The position numbers and the translations under genes were made by a program. From Hyphomicrobiales bacterium (GTDB lineage Bacteria > Pseudomonadota > Alphaproteobacteria > Rhizobiales > Rhizobiaceae), in NCBI GenBank assembly GCA_900473795.1, contig UCMT01000006.1, positions 18,058 to 82,057 on the forward strand: DNA of 64,000 nt, given 5' to 3'. The first letter of the stretch is position 1. Every line of letters starts with the position of its first letter. Of the stretch, positions 28,161 through 37,027 are shown piece after piece. Under the pieces are notes generated by a model that had not been told where the DNA came from, did not search any database, and worked only from the letters and a program-made list of their open reading frames with translations.

Positions 28161-29525
28161 TCAGACCGACGCCACAGCTTCCTTCGCGACGCCGCCCGAA
28201 AACAGGCGCCAGATGCAGAAAGCCACCACACCCATGGCGAGGAAGATCACGAAAATCAGGAAGTTGTAGTAGATCATCGCAGCCAGGGCGACGAGAGCCA
28301 GTCCGAGTGCTATGGCCGGCACGACAGGATAGCCCCAGGCCTTGAACGGACGGGCGAGCCCCGGTTCGGTGCGGCGAAGCTTGAATAGCGACGCCATCGA
28401 GACGATGTACATGATGATCGCACCGAAGACCGACATGGTGACAATATTTGCCGTCAGTGGCAATCCGCCAATCTGGATGAGGCTGTCTGAGAAGATGGCG
28501 GCTATGCCGACGGCGCCGCCTGCAAGGACGGCGAGATAGGGTGTGCGGAACTTTGGATGGATCTTTGCCAGGACTTCCGGCAGATAGCCAGCGCGGCCCA
28601 GTGCAAATATTTGCCGTGAATAGCCCATGATGATGCCGTGGAAGGATGCGATCAGGCCGAACAGGCCAATCCAGACCAGCATATGCAACCAGCCAGAGCT
28701 TTCGCCGACGACCACCTTCATCGCCTGCGGCAGCGGATCGTTGATATTGGACAGTGTGCGCCAGTCACCCACGCCGCCGGCAAAGATCATGGTGCCGAAG
28801 GCGAGAAACACCAGGGTGAGGATGCCCGCAATATAGGCAATCGGCACAGTGCGGGTGGGGTTCTTGGTCTCCTCAGCCGCCATGGCTGCGCCTTCGATTG
28901 CCAGGAAGAACCAGATGGCGAAAGGAATGGCGGCGAAGATCCCGCCGATCGCGCCGATCGAGAACTCTGGTGCGCCAGCCCAGCCATTGGCCGCGAAATT
29001 GGCAAAAGAGAAGCCCGGCGCAACGACGCCCATGAAGATCAGCAGTTCTGCAATCGCCAGAATGGTGATGAACAGTTCGAACGTTGCAGCGATGGTGACG
29101 CCGACGATATTGAGCGCCATAAAGACGATATATGCGCCGACGGCCGCCAGCTTCGGGTCAAGCCCGGGAAACTGCACATTGAGATAGGCGCCGATTGCAA
29201 GAGCAATGGCCGGCGGTGCAAAAACGAATTCCACAAGCGTCGCAAAGCCGGCCAGAAAACCTCCCAGCGGACCGAAGGCCCGCAGAGCATAGGCAAACGG
29301 CCCGCCGGCATGTGGAATGGCTGTCGTCAACTCCGTGAAGGAGAAGATGAATGTCGTGTACATGACGGCAATCAGAATCGTGGTGATCAGGAAGCCGAGG
29401 GTGCCGGCGGCGGCCCAGCCGTAGCTCCAGCCGAAATATTCCCCTGATATGACGAGGCCGACGGCTAGTCCCCATAGATGCAGCCCGGTCAGGCTTTTGG
29501 CGAGCGTGGGTCCGGAATCGGACAT
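28161..29525 (-). CDS. eat: Ethanolamine permease (APC superfamily, Eat type)
   Basis: 454 residues with about 12 membrane helices. The N-terminus (GLHLWGLAVGLVISGEYFGW) carries the APC-family helix 1 motif with the unwound glycine region typical of ethanolamine permeases. Further helices include TTILIAVMYTTFIFSF and the GYPVVPAIALGLALVALA segment near the end. It imports ethanolamine for the lyase encoded just upstream. The start has AAGGGGA eight bases before. The gap to eutC is 25 bases, so the order of transcription is eutB-eutC-eat. Confidence 0.9.
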   Translation of the reverse strand: MSDSGPTLAKSLTGLHLWGLAVGLVISGEYFGWSYGWAAAGTLGFLITTILIAVMYTTFIFSFTELTTAIPHAGGPFAYALRAFGPLGGFLAGFATLVEFVFAPPAIALAIGAYLNVQFPGLDPKLAAVGAYIVFMALNIVGVTIAATFELFITILAIAELLIFMGVVAPGFSFANFAANGWAGAPEFSIGAIGGIFAAIPFAIWFFLAIEGAAMAAEETKNPTRTVPIAYIAGILTLVFLAFGTMIFAGGVGDWRTLSNINDPLPQAMKVVVGESSGWLHMLVWIGLFGLIASFHGIIMGYSRQIFALGRAGYLPEVLAKIHPKFRTPYLAVLAGGAVGIAAIFSDSLIQIGGLPLTANIVTMSVFGAIIMYIVSMASLFKLRRTEPGLARPFKAWGYPVVPAIALGLALVALAAMIYYNFLIFVIFLAMGVVAFCIWRLFSGGVAKEAVASV

Positions 29526-29550
29526 GATTGTTCCCCTTTTTTTGATGGAA

Positions 29551-30300
29551 TTATGATTTTGAATATGACAGCGCTTCTGTGGCGCCTTGAGCGTTTTCCT
29601 TGAGATCCACGCCTGTCAGTTGCAGGCGCAGTGCCTCCCGCACGATCCAGACGATCTTGTCCGCGGCGGTTTCATAGCTCAGCCCGTCGGCATGGATATT
29701 CGAAATGCAGTTGCGTTCGCTGTCGCGCCGCCCTGCTTGCGGACGAAACGTAATATACGCGCCAAGGCTGTCCGGCACGCTGAGCCCCGGCCGCTCGCCG
29801 ATCAGCACGATGGCGATTTCTGCTCCGAGCGCTGCTGCCGCCTCATCGCCAAATGCCACCCGAGCCTGCTCGCCCAATATGACCGGAGCGACACTGAACC
29901 CCCCGAGACGCTTGAGGCAGGCTTTAAACAGGGCAACCGCGTGCCGTTCAACCGCCGCGGCCGAGAGCCCGTCGGCAATGATGAATGCGATATCGTGGCG
30001 TTCCCCTGGGGGGGGTAGATCGGCACCATCGACCTGGCGGCCCAGATCGGGACGGGCGAGGTAGACCGTGCGATCTTTGGCGCGCGATCGAACCCGAATG
30101 CTAGGTACGGGGGCGAGTTCATCGGCAAGAGCCGTAAAATCCACTTGCCCATGCACCGCATCCCGTGCGCGGGCGTGCGCCAGTTGGAAGTCGAGAATTG
30201 CCCTGGTCGGTATCGCATCCCCGGATCTGCCAAGCCCGATGCGCGCTCTCGTCACATCGCGAAAACGCGCAAACGGATCGAGTTCAATCGCCTTTGTCAT
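29551..30300 (-). CDS. eutC: Ethanolamine ammonia-lyase small subunit
   Basis: 249 residues. It matches EutC through DPFARFRDVTRARIGLGRSG at the N-terminus, LDFQLAHARARDAVHG, the LSRAPDR-like cobalamin loop (YLARPDLGRQVD), and the ending HADGLSYETAADKIVWIVREA. With EutB it forms the adenosylcobalamin-dependent enzyme that splits ethanolamine to acetaldehyde and ammonia. Its start overlaps the eutB stop by four bases. No eutA reactivating factor or acetaldehyde dehydrogenase gene is in the window. Confidence 0.95.
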   Translation of the reverse strand: MTKAIELDPFARFRDVTRARIGLGRSGDAIPTRAILDFQLAHARARDAVHGQVDFTALADELAPVPSIRVRSRAKDRTVYLARPDLGRQVDGADLPPPGERHDIAFIIADGLSAAAVERHAVALFKACLKRLGGFSVAPVILGEQARVAFGDEAAAALGAEIAIVLIGERPGLSVPDSLGAYITFRPQAGRRDSERNCISNIHADGLSYETAADKIVWIVREALRLQLTGVDLKENAQGATEALSYSKS

Positions 30301-31694
30301 GCGGAAGCCTTGTAGCCCAGAAGGTTGCGGGAAAAGACACCGGTCGATGCCGCGGGTGCCAGCCGGCCCTTTCGGTCGAGCATGCCCATGCGCTCAAGCC
30401 AGGCTTCAAACTCCGGCGCGGGCGGGCGAGAAAACTGGTGCCGCAAGCCGACGATGTCGTGATAGGACAGGCTTTGGTAGTTGAGCATGACGTCGTCGGC
30501 GCCGGGAACGGCGATCAGGAAATTGACGCCCGCGACGGTAAGCAGCACCATCAGATTATCCATGTCGTCCTGATCGGCTTCGGCATGGTTGGTGTAGCAG
30601 ACGTCAACCCCCATCGGCACGCCGAGAAGCTTGCCGCACAGATGATCCTCGAGGCCTGCCCTGATAATCTGCTTGGCGTCATAGAGATATTCCGGCCCGA
30701 TAAAGCCGACCACCGTATTGACGAGCAACGGCTTGAATTCGCGCGCGACGGCATAGGCACGGGCTTCGATCGTCTGCTCATCGACGCCGTGATGGGCATC
30801 GGCCGACAGCGCGCTGCCCTGGCCGGTTTCCAGATACATCACATTGTTGCCGACGGTGCCGCGCTTCGTCGAAAGCGCAGCCTCCTGGCCCTCCCTGAGA
30901 ACGGCGAGATCGACGCCGAAACCCGCGTTGGCAGCCTGTGTGCCGGCAATGGACTGGAAAACCAGGTCGAGCGGCGCACCCGCCTCGACTGCCTTGATGG
31001 AGGTCGTGACATGGGTCAAAACGCAGGATTGGGTGGGTATCTCGAACCGTTCGCGCAGCCTCTCGAAGAGAGCCATCAATCGGATGCAGGCATCGAGATT
31101 GTCGGTGGCCGGGTTTATGCCGATCACCGCGTCGCCGACACCGTAGAGAAGCCCGTCCAGCGTCGAGCCGGCCACGCCTTCCGGATCGTCGGTCGGATGA
31201 TTGGGCTGGAGACGGCTCGAAAGCCTGCCGGGCAGACCGATGGTGGAGCGGAAAGCGGTGACGACGCTGCATTTGCCGGCAACGGTAATCAGATCGTGAT
31301 TGCGCATGATCTTGGAGACAGCCGCGACCATTTCCGGGGTGAGACCCGGCGCAAGCGCAGCCAGTCTTTCGGTCGTCGCTTCGTAGGAAAGAAGCCAGTC
31401 GCGAAACTCGCCGACCGTCATGTGCGAAACCGGCGCAAACGCAGCTAGGTTGTGGCGGTCGACAATCAACCGGCTGACCTCGTCGGCTTCATATGGTATC
31501 AGAAGCTCATTCAGGAACGTCTTGAGCGGCAAATCCGCCAGCACGTAGCGGGCAGCAACCCGCCGTTCATTGCTCGATGCCGCGATCCCCGCAAGCACAT
31601 CGCCCGATTTCAGCGGCGAGGCGCAGGCCATTACCGATTTCAGATCCTGAAAACCATGGCGCTCGCGCCCCAGAACTATCGAATATGCTGTCAT
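30297..31694 (-). CDS. eutB: Ethanolamine ammonia-lyase large subunit
   Basis: 465 residues, the normal EutB length, forming the catalytic barrel that binds ethanolamine and adenosylcobalamin. Recognisable stretches include AAVSKIMRNHDLITVAGKC, RLQPNHPTDDPEGVAGS, GDAVIGINPATDN, and GFIGPEYLYDAKQIIRAGLEDH. The frame is open to 31970, but MTAYSIVLG at 31694 has AGGAG four bases upstream and fits the family start. It is first in a three-gene operon. A sigma-54 promoter lies about 125 bases upstream, which suggests control by nitrogen status or a dedicated enhancer-binding protein. Confidence 0.96.
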   Translation of the reverse strand: MTAYSIVLGRERHGFQDLKSVMACASPLKSGDVLAGIAASSNERRVAARYVLADLPLKTFLNELLIPYEADEVSRLIVDRHNLAAFAPVSHMTVGEFRDWLLSYEATTERLAALAPGLTPEMVAAVSKIMRNHDLITVAGKCSVVTAFRSTIGLPGRLSSRLQPNHPTDDPEGVAGSTLDGLLYGVGDAVIGINPATDNLDACIRLMALFERLRERFEIPTQSCVLTHVTTSIKAVEAGAPLDLVFQSIAGTQAANAGFGVDLAVLREGQEAALSTKRGTVGNNVMYLETGQGSALSADAHHGVDEQTIEARAYAVAREFKPLLVNTVVGFIGPEYLYDAKQIIRAGLEDHLCGKLLGVPMGVDVCYTNHAEADQDDMDNLMVLLTVAGVNFLIAVPGADDVMLNYQSLSYHDIVGLRHQFSRPPAPEFEAWLERMGMLDRKGRLAPAASTGVFSRNLLGYKASA

Positions 31695-31819
31695 TTGCTC
31701 CTGGCTATCAATCAATCGATGCTTGTGCCGAAGAAATAGGCTGGGCTCGCCCATTTCACCGCGAGGACCGGCGTTTTTCGTGCTGATGCAAGTTTGCGCG
31801 GGCCTCAACCAGGCAATAG

Positions 31820-31834
31820 GCAAATCCCGTGCCA
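31820..31834 (-). promoter_or_regulatory. Sigma-54 promoter for eutB-eutC-eat
   Basis: Read on the minus strand the site is TGGCACGGGATTTGC, matching the sigma-54 consensus TGGCACG-N4-TTGC at every fixed position, with the -24 GG and -12 GC exactly 12 bases apart. The expected transcript start is near 31808, leaving about 115 bases of leader before eutB. Confidence 0.75.
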
Positions 31835-32133
31835 TTTCATATGCACCGCACAAAAGACGCGTCTCTACCACAAGGGGGATGCCGTCCGGGCGAATTGGCC
31901 GAAGCCTTAAGAGGGACGCGAGCCAAGGGTGCGCAGCTCGGTGAAGCCGCCTGCGACGGCGAGATGACACGCGGCCGGATCCCTCACAGGTGACCGGCGC
32001 CCGATTGGATTAAGGTTCGGATAAAGTGACGGCACGCCAGGGAAGCGTGTCGATCGCCTGTTGGCTACAGGCGCTTCGGGTCGCAGCAAGCACGATCCCC
32101 GACATGATAATTGGTCCGGATAATCGCCATGGT
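31835..32133. other. Gap upstream of the ethanolamine promoter with two dyads
   Basis: No gene is supported here. Two dyads could be activator sites: TCACAGGTGA at 31984-31993, about 155 bases before the -24 element, and CGCCTGT-N5-ACAGGCG at 32055-32073. I found no cobalamin riboswitch boxes. Confidence 0.35.
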
Positions 32134-32167
32134 CGTTCGGAGCGCCCATGGTTGGGCGCCCCGAACG
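32134..32167 (-). terminator. Hairpin after the sugar-binding protein gene
   Basis: A 15-base stem with one G-T pair (32134-32148 with 32153-32167) and a four-base loop starts seven bases past the stop. It is very stable but lacks a T-run, so it may act as a 3' stabiliser as well as a terminator. Confidence 0.6.
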
Positions 32168-32173
32168 GCGCGG

Positions 32174-33160
32174 TTACTTCTGAATGCAGGTATCGACCGT
32201 GTCCTTGGTGCATTCGTCGAGACCCGTGAACACCGGATCTTCGACCGGTTTACCGGCAATCAGGTCCATCATCACCGAGGGCGCCTTGTAGCCCATCTCG
32301 AAGGGTCGCTGGCCGACGAGTGCCGTTACCAGGCCTTCGCGCGCGATCGCCACTTCATCGCCGATGGTGTCGGCAGCGCCGATGACGAACTGGTTGCTGG
32401 CGATCTTGTCTGCCATCGGCTTGAACAGATCGCGATAGGGCTGCGGGGCGCCGAACAGCGGCCAGCCGCCCATAATGCCGAAGGCGTCGAGATCCGGATT
32501 GGCGGCGAGAATGTCGGTCATCGCCTGGACGCCCTGTGCTCCATTGTCATTGGTGAAGACCGGGCAGCCTGCGACTTCCGTCCAACCGCCTTCGCCCTTC
32601 AACTCGGTGAGCCCTTTCTGACCGGTCAGCGTGTCACGCATGCCTTGGGCGCGACGCAGGATGTTGTCGGCGCCTGGATTGCCCTCGATCGTGCAGATCT
32701 TGCCGCCGTTCGGCTTGGCCTTCTTGATGTAGTCACCGATGCGCGCGCCCATCAGGTAGTTGTCGGTGCCGAGATAGGTCTTGCGCAACGCCGAATCCTC
32801 GGCAGCAAGATCGGCATCCAGCGTCATCACCGGAACGCTCGGATTGGCGGTTTTGAGCGTCTGGGCGATGAGCTTGGCGTTGGACGGCGAGATGGCGATC
32901 GCCGCGGTGTCAGCCTTGCCCAGCATATCCTGGACGATCTGCGCTTCGCCCGCCTCGTCGGAGGTCGATGCCGGACCGGTGTAAAAGCACTCATACTCCG
33001 AGTCCGGATTCTCCTTGTTCCATTTCTGGCAACCTTGGTTGATCGCCTCGAAGAACGGATTGTCGAGGCCTTTCACGACGATGACGAGCTGCTTCTTGGC
33101 CAAAGCCTCTCCCGCGCCGAGGGCCAAAACCGCGACGCCAAGCAATAATATCTTCCTCAT
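32174..33160 (-). CDS. Sugar ABC transporter periplasmic binding protein (RbsB/FrcB type)
   Basis: 328 residues. A signal peptide (about 1-21, cut after ALA) precedes a type I sugar-binding fold (Peripla_BP_4): KKQLVIVVKGLDNPFFEAINQG at the start, IAISPSNAKLIAQTL, and VPVMTLDADLAAEDS in the hinge. Four cysteines occur (ECFY, KICT, AGCP, ECTK plus TCIQ near the end). Extra cysteines at the C-terminus could form disulfides. The start at 33160 has GGGAGG seven bases upstream; an earlier start would spoil the signal. It follows the epimerase gene by 47 bases and is divergent from the ATPase and permease genes of what is surely the same transporter. The sugar is unknown. Confidence 0.9.
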   Translation of the reverse strand: MRKILLLGVAVLALGAGEALAKKQLVIVVKGLDNPFFEAINQGCQKWNKENPDSEYECFYTGPASTSDEAGEAQIVQDMLGKADTAAIAISPSNAKLIAQTLKTANPSVPVMTLDADLAAEDSALRKTYLGTDNYLMGARIGDYIKKAKPNGGKICTIEGNPGADNILRRAQGMRDTLTGQKGLTELKGEGGWTEVAGCPVFTNDNGAQGVQAMTDILAANPDLDAFGIMGGWPLFGAPQPYRDLFKPMADKIASNQFVIGAADTIGDEVAIAREGLVTALVGQRPFEMGYKAPSVMMDLIAGKPVEDPVFTGLDECTKDTVDTCIQK

Positions 33161-33207
33161 AGATTCCTCCCTTGAAACAGACGGACACGGCGTGCCCGCC
33201 ACACACA

Positions 33208-34188
33208 TCAACCCGGATACCAGACGATGCGAGGGTCATTCTGTGAGCGCTCGTATTTCCAAGCCGAGTCGATAAGCAATTCCAGATCGTAGCGGGGCCG
33301 CCAATCCAGCAAGTACCTGGCCTTGCTGTTGTCCATCCAGTTCGAGTGGAACTGGCTCGGTATGTCGACCGAATCGAGGCCGCGGGTGCGGGCGAGGTAG
33401 CCAGCGACTTCGCCGTAGTCGACCGGCCGATCCATGCAGATGTTGAAGAGCTGGCGCTTCGCATGCGGATTGTCGATCGCGGCCAATATGGCGCTGACGA
33501 GATCATCGACATGGACGAAGTTGCGCTTCAACGGCCGACCGTCAGCGTCATGCAGCAGCGGCACGGTACCCTTGGCAGCATATCGCCTTGCGTCGGCTTC
33601 AGGGACAAGCGTTTTCCAGTCAGGCCCGCCGAATACGTCGTCGCCGAAGGACAACGTGTATTTGAAATCGTCCTTTTCCATGATCCACGGCGCGCGCAGG
33701 CAGCAACCATTGATGTCATACTGGATGCCGAACTGTTCCAGTATCACCTCTTCCAGAACTTTCGAGAGAGCGTAGCTTCCCGGATAGGCCTGATGCGGCA
33801 CGTTTTCGGTAATCGGGCCGTCGTGACGATAATAAAAATGGCCGATCCCGGCATCGCCGCCGATAAGGATGAACTGGCGGGCGGTGGTGCTGATCCGGAA
33901 TGCCTCCAGAAGCCAGAACAGGCCCTTGACCGTGACGTCGATAACGTCGTCGGGTGTTTCCTTGCACGTGGCGAGGTGCACGACGTGGGTAACGTCAGCG
34001 AGCGCTGCGTTTGCGACCTCTCGGTCGGAAATCGAGCCGCGCACCACTTCAACCCGGTCGCTCTCTTCGCGCAACCGGTTATGGCAAAGGGCACGTATGC
34101 GCGCATTCGAAAAGCGCGGATTGTCAAGCAGCCCAGCTATGAAGTGCCGCCCGACCTTGCCCGTAGCACCCGTGACAAGGATAAGCAT
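33208..34188 (-). CDS. NAD-dependent epimerase/dehydratase (extended SDR)
   Basis: 326 residues. The N-terminal nucleotide loop is TGATGKVGRHF (about 6-16), and the catalytic Tyr-Lys pair is in SYALSKVLEE (about residue 155). The length and the C-terminal substrate region fit extended short-chain dehydrogenases that act on nucleotide sugars or free sugar acids. It has a good site (GGAGGAGAG) before the ATG. It heads a two-gene arm with the sugar-binding protein, so it probably processes the imported sugar rather than a nucleotide sugar. The substrate cannot be read from the sequence. Confidence 0.85.
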   Translation of the reverse strand: MLILVTGATGKVGRHFIAGLLDNPRFSNARIRALCHNRLREESDRVEVVRGSISDREVANAALADVTHVVHLATCKETPDDVIDVTVKGLFWLLEAFRISTTARQFILIGGDAGIGHFYYRHDGPITENVPHQAYPGSYALSKVLEEVILEQFGIQYDINGCCLRAPWIMEKDDFKYTLSFGDDVFGGPDWKTLVPEADARRYAAKGTVPLLHDADGRPLKRNFVHVDDLVSAILAAIDNPHAKRQLFNICMDRPVDYGEVAGYLARTRGLDSVDIPSQFHSNWMDNSKARYLLDWRPRYDLELLIDSAWKYERSQNDPRIVWYPG

Positions 34189-34294
34189 GCTCTCCTCCCA
34201 ACCATAGCTAATATCCGCGCGCGCCGCGCGTCAACAGGGTATTTATACTACAAATGGATATAGTGAGATGGTAAGCCCAATAGCGTACAATTGA

Positions 34295-34324
34295 TTGACG
34301 CTTTCGCGGCGTTTTGCGTAATGT
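34295..34324 (+). promoter_or_regulatory. Possible sigma-70 promoter for the ATPase-permease arm
   Basis: TTGACG (34295-34300) and TAATGT (34319-34324) are spaced by 18 bases in the AT-richer region between the divergent arms, 110 bases before the ATPase start. Confidence 0.35.
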
Positions 34325-34433
34325 ATGGTATCGCTTCTTCTGGGAGGAAAGCGAGACGCGGACGGCTCGACCTGCAGGACGCACGGTTCGTGGCGGCCCC
34401 GCGACGGGCGAGCCTGGGGAGGCTAGAAGGCTG

Positions 34434-35174
34434 GTGGCTGTTCTCGAACTCACCAACATTTCCAAACATTTCGGCGCCATCCAGGCTGTCAACGACGTTT
34501 CGTTCGTCCTTGAGGCGGGACAGGTCGTTGGCCTCATGGGCGACAACGGGGCAGGCAAGTCCACGTTGGTGAAGATGATCGCCGGCAATTTTCGGCCAAG
34601 TCATGGAACCATGCACATGGACGGCCAAGAGCTTGCCCTTCACCGCCCGGTGGAAGCGCGCCAGCACGGCATCGAGATCGTTCACCAGGATCTTGCCCTG
34701 TGCAATAATCTCACGGCGGCCGCGAACGTGTTTCTCGGGCGCGAATTGCGCCGTGGCGTCGGGCCGCTGAAGGTGCTGGATTACAAGGCAATGTACCGGC
34801 GCGCTGGCGAGATCTTCAAGGAGTTGAAGTCCGAGACGCGTCCGCGAGACCTCGTCAAGCAGATGTCGGGTGGCCAGCGGCAGGCGGTCGCGATCGCCCG
34901 TACGATGCTCTCCGAGGCGAAGATCGTGCTGATGGATGAGCCGACGGCTGCCATCTCTGTGCGCCAGGTGGCTGAAGTGCTCAACCTGATCCGCCATTTG
35001 CGTGACCGGGGCATTGCCGTCGTGCTTATCAGTCATCGCATGCCGGACGTTTTTTCGGTTGCCGACCGGGTCATCGTGATGCGGCGCGGCAGAAAGGTCG
35101 CAGACAAGCCGATTGCAGCGAGTTCGCCGGAGGAGGTGACGGGGCTCATCACGGGCGCAATAGAGCAGGTATGA
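34434..35174 (+). CDS. Sugar ABC transporter ATP-binding protein (FrcA type, single cassette)
   Basis: 246 residues, one nucleotide-binding domain: Walker A GDNGAGKST, Q-loop in EIVHQDLALC, signature MSGGQRQAVAIAR, Walker B IVLMDEPTAA, and H-loop ISHRMPDVF. Single-cassette ATPases of this kind (FrcA) are shorter than the two-cassette RbsA. The start is GTG at 34434 with GGGGAGG 11 bases before. The open frame reaches 34314, but that extension is Arg/Pro-rich and unlikely. It precedes the permease by 41 bases and is divergent from the binding protein. Confidence 0.9.
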   Translation: MAVLELTNISKHFGAIQAVNDVSFVLEAGQVVGLMGDNGAGKSTLVKMIAGNFRPSHGTMHMDGQELALHRPVEARQHGIEIVHQDLALCNNLTAAANVFLGRELRRGVGPLKVLDYKAMYRRAGEIFKELKSETRPRDLVKQMSGGQRQAVAIARTMLSEAKIVLMDEPTAAISVRQVAEVLNLIRHLRDRGIAVVLISHRMPDVFSVADRVIVMRRGRKVADKPIAASSPEEVTGLITGAIEQV

Positions 35175-35215
35175 TCGAAGCAGCCTAGCCGTATGGGCGG
35201 AAACGAAGGTCGACA

Positions 35216-36214
35216 ATGACAATTACCCTTGATCAGACCATCAAACAGAAACAGCAAAGCTGGCTTGCATCGGTACTTGGCAGCCAGACGGTGTGGATCC
35301 TGCTTTCGGTCATCCTCGCCTGCATTTTCCTCTCCTTCGCCACCGACTCCTTCGCCACGGCGAAGAACCTTTACAACATCACGCGCAACGTAACGTTTGT
35401 TGCGATCATCGCGCTCGGCATGACGATCGTCATCATTACCGGCGGGATCGACTTGTCGGTGGGATCGGTGCTTTGTCTCTGCAGCATGGTGCTGGCTGTT
35501 GTTATGCATGGCGGCTACAGCATCGAGGTGGGAATCGCCGCCTCGATCGGTACCGCTCTTGTGATCGGTGCGTTCAATGGGGTGCTGATTGCCTATCTGC
35601 GCTTCCCGCCTTTCGTCGTCACGCTGGGCATGCTCTCGATCGCGCGCAGCTTGGCGATGGTTGCCTCCAACAACACCGTCGTTTTCCAGTTCGGGCCCGA
35701 TCACGACAAGCTGCTGGCGCTGGGCGGTGGTGCATGGTTCTTCGGTATTGCCAACCCGGTACTCTATATGATCGTGCTGGCGCTCTTCACCGGCTTTGTG
35801 CTGCGCTGGACCAGGTTCGGCCGGTACATTTTCGCCATCGGCGGCAACGAGCATGCTGCCACGCTCACGGGCGTGCCCGTGCAAGCAATAAAGGTTGTCG
35901 TCTACATGATTTCTGCCCTGTCGGCCGGGGTGGCCGGGATCATTCAAACCGGCTGGCTGGGCGCTGTCACGACAAACATCGGCGCCGGGATGGAACTCCA
36001 GGTCATCGCCGCAGCCGTTATCGGCGGCGCCAACCTGGCCGGCGGCGTCGGCACCGCCTTCGGCGCGTTGATCGGAGCGGCCCTGATCGAGGTGATCCGC
36101 AACAGCCTCGGCCTGCTCGGCATCAATGCCTTCTGGCAAGGCACATTCATCGGCGGCGCCATCGTGCTTGCTGTGCTGTTCGATCGGATCCGTAATTTGA
36201 GACAAAGCGAATAG
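35216..36214 (+). CDS. Sugar ABC transporter permease (RbsC/FrcC type)
   Basis: 332 residues with about 8-10 membrane helices. The family pattern includes GMTIVIITGGIDLSVGSV (about 64-82), a central AFNGVLIAYLRFPPFVVTLG, and FGRYIFAIGGNEHAATLTGV, the loop that docks on the ATPase. The C-terminus (GALIGAALIEVIRNSLGLLG) is also typical of the BPD_transp_2 family. It works with the ATPase just upstream and with the binding protein on the opposite strand. Confidence 0.93.
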   Translation: MTITLDQTIKQKQQSWLASVLGSQTVWILLSVILACIFLSFATDSFATAKNLYNITRNVTFVAIIALGMTIVIITGGIDLSVGSVLCLCSMVLAVVMHGGYSIEVGIAASIGTALVIGAFNGVLIAYLRFPPFVVTLGMLSIARSLAMVASNNTVVFQFGPDHDKLLALGGGAWFFGIANPVLYMIVLALFTGFVLRWTRFGRYIFAIGGNEHAATLTGVPVQAIKVVVYMISALSAGVAGIIQTGWLGAVTTNIGAGMELQVIAAAVIGGANLAGGVGTAFGALIGAALIEVIRNSLGLLGINAFWQGTFIGGAIVLAVLFDRIRNLRQSE

Positions 36215-36589
36215 AAAAAAAGGACGCTAAAGCCTTCGGATTTCTTATGGCGATTTGATGCGCTGCGGTGTTCTTCAAGACACTGATTGGCAGCTCTCTG
36301 GCTCTTGTCGCCCTTGAAGCAGAATTCGGGCTGCTACGCGTACGCGACGTTTTCGCGAGCCGAGCACGTCCTTGCCTCGAGGTGACTTCAATATCGACAC
36401 CGTCGTTCCGCGTTTTGTCGCGAACGAAATTGAACTCTATGAAGTAAGGCAGCCGGCAAAAGCGTTCAGCCGCACGGCGCCCGTATTTTGCAAATACGCG
36501 CGATCCTCCGTGCCACGAAATTGCAGGGACGGCTTTTTGATGCCGTCACAACGGTTCGCAGACGGAGGCGATAAGCCGCGTTTGCTGCA
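36215..36589. other. Gap without a supported gene between convergent genes
   Basis: Open frames exist on the plus strand near 36372-36662, but they run into the opposite-strand hypothetical gene and read as low-complexity shadow. No clear hairpin was found. Confidence 0.35.
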
Positions 36590-37027
36590 TCATCCGACGA
36601 ATATGTCACGCAGGCGAGCCCAAATGCCCTGTGGCCTGTCAACATGCCTTGCCCGGATATAGCTGGCGGTCGTCGCAGCGCTTACCGTCGCACCGAAATG
36701 GCAGTAGCAGACGATTCTGTGCAATTGCCTGTCCGACAGCTCGAAAAACCGTTTCGCTTCTCCGTACGTGTCGTTTTTCATCCCGGCTGCACGAAGGACA
36801 GGATCGTTGAAGGCGACCGAAATCGCGGAGTTGTCGCAGTGCAAGGCAGCACGCACCGCATGCGGCTGATATTCGGTTTCGTGCAGCGTCGAGAGAAGCC
36901 GCTGTGGTTCTGCGTCGAGGAGTTCTGCCCACCGTTGGATGCGCTTTTCGCGCGGCATGGTTTGATGCGGGTAATATTGGTTGATCCTGGCAAGATTTTG
37001 CAGTTGATCGAATTCATGGTGCTTCAT
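36590..37027 (-). CDS. Hypothetical protein, 145 residues
   Basis: No family recognised. The protein is soluble, starts MKHHEFDQLQNLARIN, and has the pattern of a helical, His/Arg-rich domain. A CYCHFG stretch near residue 110 holds two cysteines and a histidine that could bind metal, but this is only a suggestion. The start at 37027 has GGAGGG seven bases before, better than the alternative four codons upstream. It is divergent from the GGDEF-EAL gene across about 510 bases. Confidence 0.65.
   Translation of the reverse strand: MKHHEFDQLQNLARINQYYPHQTMPREKRIQRWAELLDAEPQRLLSTLHETEYQPHAVRAALHCDNSAISVAFNDPVLRAAGMKNDTYGEAKRFFELSDRQLHRIVCYCHFGATVSAATTASYIRARHVDRPQGIWARLRDIFVG

Noticed and set aside
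31695..32133. Cobalamin riboswitch before eutB
   Set aside because: The enzyme needs B12, but I could not find the conserved B12 box or the core junction sequences on the minus strand.
36372..36662. Plus-strand frame of 96 codons after the permease gene
   Set aside because: It runs into the better-supported hypothetical gene on the other strand and lacks a ribosome site.
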